Assembly (NCBI RefSeq): GCF_022690685.1 | Contig: NZ_JALCYY010000029.1 | Coordinates: forward strand, 1-64,000 | Length of the DNA stretch: 64,000 nucleotides | Source: Anaeromyxobacter terrae | Lineage (GTDB): Bacteria; Myxococcota; Myxococcia; Myxococcales; Anaeromyxobacteraceae | Direction: 5' to 3' | Shown here: one piece after another, positions 61,015 to 64,000 of the stretch | How the letters are laid out: each line of letters opens with the position of its first letter | Numbering within the stretch: position 1 is the stretch's first letter | Notes under the pieces: generated by a model | Databases searched by the model: none | What the model was told of the DNA's origin: nothing | Seen by the model: the letters and a program-made list of their open reading frames with translations, nothing else | Made by a program: the position numbers and the translations under genes

Positions 61015-61773
61015 ATGGGCCGCCGCGTCTTCATCCTGCTTTACCACCACGTGGGGGCGCCGCCCCGGGACGTGCTGCGCCGCAAGCTGTGGGTGACGCC
61101 CGGGCTCATCGCGCTCCACGTCCGCTTCCTGCGCGCGCTCGGGTACCGCTTCACCACGGTCTCGGAGGCGCTGGCGACGGATGCCGGGCGGCTCGCCTGC
61201 GTCACGTTCGACGACGGCTTCAGGGACAACGTCGACCTCGGGCTGCCCGCGCTGCGCGCCCTGGGGGTCCCGGGGACGGTCTACGTCGTGACGGGCGAGG
61301 TCGGGCGCCAGGCCGTCTCGTTCGACGAGGAGACCGGGACCGGCGCGAGCGACATGGCGAGCTGGGACGATCTGCGGAAGCTCCGCGACGCGGGCTGGGA
61401 GGTCGGCAGCCACGGCGCGGCGCACCGGCGGCTCGCGCGACTGCCCGCCGACGAGCAGCGGCGCCTCGTCGCCGCCTCGCGCGAGGCGCTCGCGCGCGAG
61501 CTCGGCTCGCCTCCGCGGTCGTTCGCCTTCCCCTACGGCTCCTACTCCGCGGAGACGCTGCACGCGGTCCGCGAGGCGGGCTTCGAGAGCGCCCTCACCA
61601 CGCGACGCGGCGTCGCGCGCGAGGACGACGATCCCTTCCAGCTCCCCCGCGTGACGATCGGGGGGCAGCACGCGCTCCACGCGGTCCGCGCGCTCAAGCT
61701 CGCGCTCGTGGAGGTCGGGCTCCTGCCGCTGCACCGCCCGCCGCTCGTCGGCGGCGCGGGTACGGCGCGCTAG
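61015..61773 (+). CDS. Polysaccharide deacetylase (carbohydrate esterase 4)
   Basis: 252 residues. NodB-homology domain: FILLYHHVGAPP, CVTFDDGFRDN (catalytic Asp and metal Asp), EVGSHGAAHRRLARL (metal His pair), SFAFPYGSYSAETL, and FESALTTRRGVAREDDDPFQ with LPRV near the end. No signal peptide, so it acts in the cytosol or is exported by another route. It removes acetyl groups from N-acetyl sugars of a polysaccharide or glycolipid. The sugar enzymes downstream fit such a role. ATG 61015 begins the first strand. Confidence 0.9.
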   Translation: MGRRVFILLYHHVGAPPRDVLRRKLWVTPGLIALHVRFLRALGYRFTTVSEALATDAGRLACVTFDDGFRDNVDLGLPALRALGVPGTVYVVTGEVGRQAVSFDEETGTGASDMASWDDLRKLRDAGWEVGSHGAAHRRLARLPADEQRRLVAASREALARELGSPPRSFAFPYGSYSAETLHAVREAGFESALTTRRGVAREDDDPFQLPRVTIGGQHALHAVRALKLALVEVGLLPLHRPPLVGGAGTAR

Positions 61774-61790
61774 GGCAAACGACCGAGCAT

Positions 61791-61935
61791 GATTCGGAAA
61801 CAGACAACGAGCGAAGCGAGCCCGCCGGGGCGACACCGCGATAGCGGCGAAGCCGCCCGCGGTGGCGCACGGGACCCGGCGGGCCGGGGTGGGGCCCCGA
61901 CGAGCTGTGCTCGGCGGGGCGGGGGCGCAGCCCCC
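61791..61935. repeat. Dispersed convergent-intergenic repeat, copy C (longest)
   Basis: Starts GATTCGGAAAC, continues AACGAGCGAAGCGAGCCCGC, then GGCGAAGCCGCCCGCGGTGG, GCACGGGACCCGGCGGGCC, and a hairpin GCCCCGACGAGC-TGT-GCTCGGCGGGGC followed by GGGGGCGCAG. It spans most of the gap between convergent genes and contains all pieces found in copies A, B and the 31.2-kb fragment. Confidence 0.75.
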
Positions 61936-62003
61936 GTCAGAACATGGCTAAACGACAGCGCGATGCGCGACACCGAAGGTGATCGCGAATCGCGAGCTGT
62001 CGT

Positions 62004-62810
62004 TTAGAGCCGCTCGAAGATCTCGCGATATCGGCTCGCGCGGAACGCCGCCACGAGCTCCGGGTGCGCGCCCGCGCGGACCTCCGCGAGCAGCGTGTAC
62101 TTCCGCGAGTGGTAACGCGACACGGCCCAGGCGAGCCGCACGGCGGTGAGTCCGCCCCGGAACAGCGCGCCCTTTGCGACGCAGTCGCGGAGCACGTGGA
62201 ACGGGCGCTGCAGCCAGGCGGGCTTCACGCTCCGCTCCGCGTCGGCGAAGCGGAGCGCCCAGAGCATGGCGTATCGCTCCCCCTTCGCGAAGCGCGCCGT
62301 GATCGACGTCGCGAAGCGGTGCTCGATGACGGCGTCGAGCCGCTCCGTCTCCGCCGGCGGTAGCGCCTCGTGGACGATCATGCTCGGGTCCCAGCGCGCG
62401 GCGTCCGCGCGCACGAGCCGCACGTGCCACTCGACGCGGTAGAGGAAGCGCTTTCCGGGGAGCTCCGCCCAGTCGCGGACCGGCAGCGAGTAGCGCGCGA
62501 CGCGCGGCTCTGACGCGCGCCACCGGCGGAGCACCGCGATGGCCTCGGGCGTGAGCCGCTCGTCGGAGTCGAGGAAGAGGAGCCAGTCGCAGCCGCGGAG
62601 CGCCTCGGCCGCTGCAGCCCGCGCGGCCCCGAACCCCTCCCATGGATGCTCCAGCCGGCGCACGCCGCGGGCGCGGGCGATCTCGGCCGAACCGTTCCGT
62701 GAGCCGCAGTCGACCGCCACCACCTCGTCGCAGACGGCGACGAGGCCGTCGAGGCAGGGGCCGAGGGTCGCCGTCGCGTCGCCGTGGATGACGAAGCCGC
62801 CGAGGCGCAT
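62004..62810 (-). CDS. Family 2 glycosyltransferase (WaaE/KdtX-like)
   Basis: 268 residues, GT-A fold. GGFVIHGDATATLGPCLDGL, VCDEVVAVDCGSRNGSAEIA, and the metal DxD region CDWLLFLDSDERLTPE are typical, with VHEALPPAETERLDAVIEHR the family's acceptor-side block. The WaaE/KdtX group adds glucose to LPS inner core heptose; that substrate is inferred from resemblance only. It is a close tandem paralogue of the next gene. Confidence 0.88.
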   Translation of the reverse strand: MRLGGFVIHGDATATLGPCLDGLVAVCDEVVAVDCGSRNGSAEIARARGVRRLEHPWEGFGAARAAAAEALRGCDWLLFLDSDERLTPEAIAVLRRWRASEPRVARYSLPVRDWAELPGKRFLYRVEWHVRLVRADAARWDPSMIVHEALPPAETERLDAVIEHRFATSITARFAKGERYAMLWALRFADAERSVKPAWLQRPFHVLRDCVAKGALFRGGLTAVRLAWAVSRYHSRKYTLLAEVRAGAHPELVAAFRASRYREIFERL

Positions 62811-62852
62811 GAGGGGAGCATGCTAGCGCAAAGGCGCGGCCCCCCGCTCGGT

Positions 62853-63665
62853 TCACACGGGGAGCATCCGGTAGAGGTCCTCGAGGCGTCCCTCGCGGAG
62901 CGCCCGGACGAACTCAGGGTACGCGCCGCCGCGGAGCTCGGCGAGGAGCGCGTACTTGCGCGACTGGTGATGCGCCACGGCCTCGGCGAGGCGGAGACCC
63001 TCGAGCCCGCCGCGGAACACAGCGCCCTTCAGCACCGCCTCGCGCGCGAGGTGCACGAGCTTCTGCACGGCCGGTCGCTTCGGGCGGCGGCCCTCCGCGT
63101 GGAAGCGCAGCGCCCACAGGAGCGCGTAGCGATCCGCCTTCGCGCGAAGCGAGGCGGCGTCGGTCGCGAACCGGTGCTCGAGGGCGATGGGCAGGTAGAC
63201 CTTGCGCGCGGACGGGAGCGCCTCGTGGACGATCATCGCCGCATCCCAGCGGGCGTGGTCCGCGCGCACGAGCCGGACGTGGTTCTCCGTCCTGAACAGG
63301 AAGCGGCCGGTCGGAAGCTCCGCCCAGTCACGCCGCACCAGCGCGCAGTACGGCTCCGCGGGCGCGCTCGACTTCCAGGCGCGGAGCGCCTCGACGGCGT
63401 CGGGGAGCAGCCACTCGTCCGAGTCGAGGAAGAAGATGTAGTCGCAGCTGTGGAGCTCCCGGGCCGCGGCGGCCCGCGCGGCTCCGTAACCCGCCCACGG
63501 GTGGACGACGGAGCGGAAGCCGCGCGCGCGCGCCAGCGCTGCCGAGCCGTCCGTCGAGCAGGAGTCGACCGCGACGAGCTCGTCCGCGACCGCGGCGATC
63601 GACTCGAGGCAGCGGCCGAGCGTGTCGGCGTTGTCGCCGTGGATGACGTATCCGCCGAGGCGCAT
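62853..63665 (-). CDS. Family 2 glycosyltransferase, tandem paralogue
   Basis: 270 residues sharing the whole layout with the preceding entry: GGYVIHGDNADTLGRCLESI, ADELVAVDSCSTDGSAALAR, CDYIFFLDSDEWLLPDAVEA, MIVHEALPSARKVYLPIALE, QSRKYALLAELRGGAYPEF. Upstream gene of the pair, 42-base gap. The two differ in about half of their residues by eye, so the duplication is not recent and they may add different sugars of one chain. Confidence 0.88.
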   Translation of the reverse strand: MRLGGYVIHGDNADTLGRCLESIAAVADELVAVDSCSTDGSAALARARGFRSVVHPWAGYGAARAAAARELHSCDYIFFLDSDEWLLPDAVEALRAWKSSAPAEPYCALVRRDWAELPTGRFLFRTENHVRLVRADHARWDAAMIVHEALPSARKVYLPIALEHRFATDAASLRAKADRYALLWALRFHAEGRRPKRPAVQKLVHLAREAVLKGAVFRGGLEGLRLAEAVAHHQSRKYALLAELRGGAYPEFVRALREGRLEDLYRMLPV

Positions 63666-63841
63666 CGAGACGTGGGGGGGCGGCGCGGCGCCGCAGCCGT
63701 AGGAAGACCAGACACGTTCGGCCAGGTCAAGTGAGCATCACCGCGAGCAGCACACGACCACGGGCTGGACCGACAGCGCCGCGAGCGCAGCCGAGAGGCC
63801 GCGGCGCGCCGCTGCGACGATCGAGGGGGCCCAGGTGGGCT
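63666..63841. other. Upstream region of the glycosyltransferase pair
   Basis: No gene, clear promoter or repeat seen in this 176-base stretch. Confidence 0.35.
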
Positions 63842-64000
63842 TCATCGAACGAGGCACCCGCCGAGCGTCCCCCGAGCGCGACGCCAGGCGACGGGTGCGC
63901 CGGCAAGGGCCGACGCGCCGAAGGACGCCGGGCCCGGGGCCACAGGGGTGGCGTTGATCCCGGCGCCGCTCGCCGCCAAGAACGGGCCCATGATCACCGT
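63842..64000 (-). CDS. Possible 3' end of a gene running off the right edge
   Basis: The minus-strand frame is open from the window edge to a TGA at 63842-63844, reading TVIMGPFLAASGAGINATPV and then Ala/Gly/Arg-rich sequence. It has G/C-biased third positions at first, less so at the end. No domain is visible; it may be a chance frame. Confidence 0.25.
   Translation of the reverse strand, partial: TVIMGPFLAASGAGINATPVAPGPASFGASALAGAPVAWRRARGTLGGCLVR

Noticed and set aside
60784..61836. A 350-residue minus-strand frame, considered as a transposase remnant
   Set aside because: It is antisense to the deacetylase; the stretch beyond that gene has no DDE or recombinase motif.

Overview
This is a very GC-rich (by eye above 70% G+C), gene-dense bacterial chromosome segment. 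It carries an outer-membrane LPS assembly gene (lptD), paired TonB-like proteins, a split glycine decarboxylase, the prkA/yeaH/spoVR cluster, a PEGA-domain pseudokinase and an RpoH-like sigma factor. Together with the strong G/C third-position bias this points to a Gram-negative myxobacterium-like organism, most plausibly Anaeromyxobacter or a close relative (inference; no database was searched). About 54 protein genes and one tRNA are supported. I see no CRISPR array, intact insertion sequence, prophage or rRNA.

Layout. 1-0.4 kb: 5' part of an exported Thr/Pro/Ala-repeat protein on the minus strand. 0.4-5.6 kb: purA, hisZ, serA and a TetR regulator. 5.6-9.7 kb: lptD preceded by a two-AMIN-domain periplasmic protein. 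9.7-11.9 kb: accD-folC with a clear promoter and a terminator. 12.2-15.6 kb: purM-purN and a desaturase-like flavoprotein. 15.7-20.2 kb: rpmB, a DUF6178 gene, an adenosine deaminase-family gene, a zinc-ribbon protein, a small exported protein and folD. 20.2-26.1 kb: a lipoprotein phosphoesterase and the glycine cleavage operon gcvT-gcvH-gcvPA-gcvPB. 26.1-31.2 kb: mgsA and two TonB-like genes, divergent from a membrane-anchored GT51 glycosyltransferase with a long non-catalytic front half. 31.3-36.1 kb: an acyltransferase-like membrane protein, infA, a cold-shock gene, a Ser-rich protein with a coupled TPR protein, ruvX and mltG. 36.2-42.4 kb: prkA-yeaH-spoVR and an M23 peptidase. 42.6-48.5 kb: a hybrid histidine kinase, a DEAD-box helicase and a divergent sigma-32-type factor. 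48.5-53.1 kb: membrane proteins, a DUF4159/VWA pair and slyD. 53.2-58.2 kb: the pseudokinase, a HAD hydrolase, an SDR enzyme, a 2Fe-2S ferredoxin and a SirB1-type protein. 58.5-61 kb: tRNA-Asn followed by a small accessory patch (gene fragment, solitary PemK/MazF toxin, DoxX, SRPBCC, ArsR). 61-64 kb: a polysaccharide deacetylase and two tandem glycosyltransferases.

Themes. Purine and one-carbon metabolism recur: purA, purM, purN, folD, folC, the glycine cleavage system and adenosine deaminase. Envelope construction is the second theme: LptD, AMIN protein, GT51, MltG, M23, TonB proteins, deacetylase and glycosyltransferases.

The least expected observations are these. A dispersed repeat family occupies several convergent intergenic regions. 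A TonB-family gene lacks any ordinary start codon before its membrane anchor. A PEGA pseudokinase carries a long hexanucleotide tract that resembles the tract at the left edge. A Ser-rich secreted-type protein is coupled to a TPR chaperone-like partner. The small patch next to tRNA-Asn has a solitary toxin and an ArsR-controlled operon with a visible operator-like palindrome.
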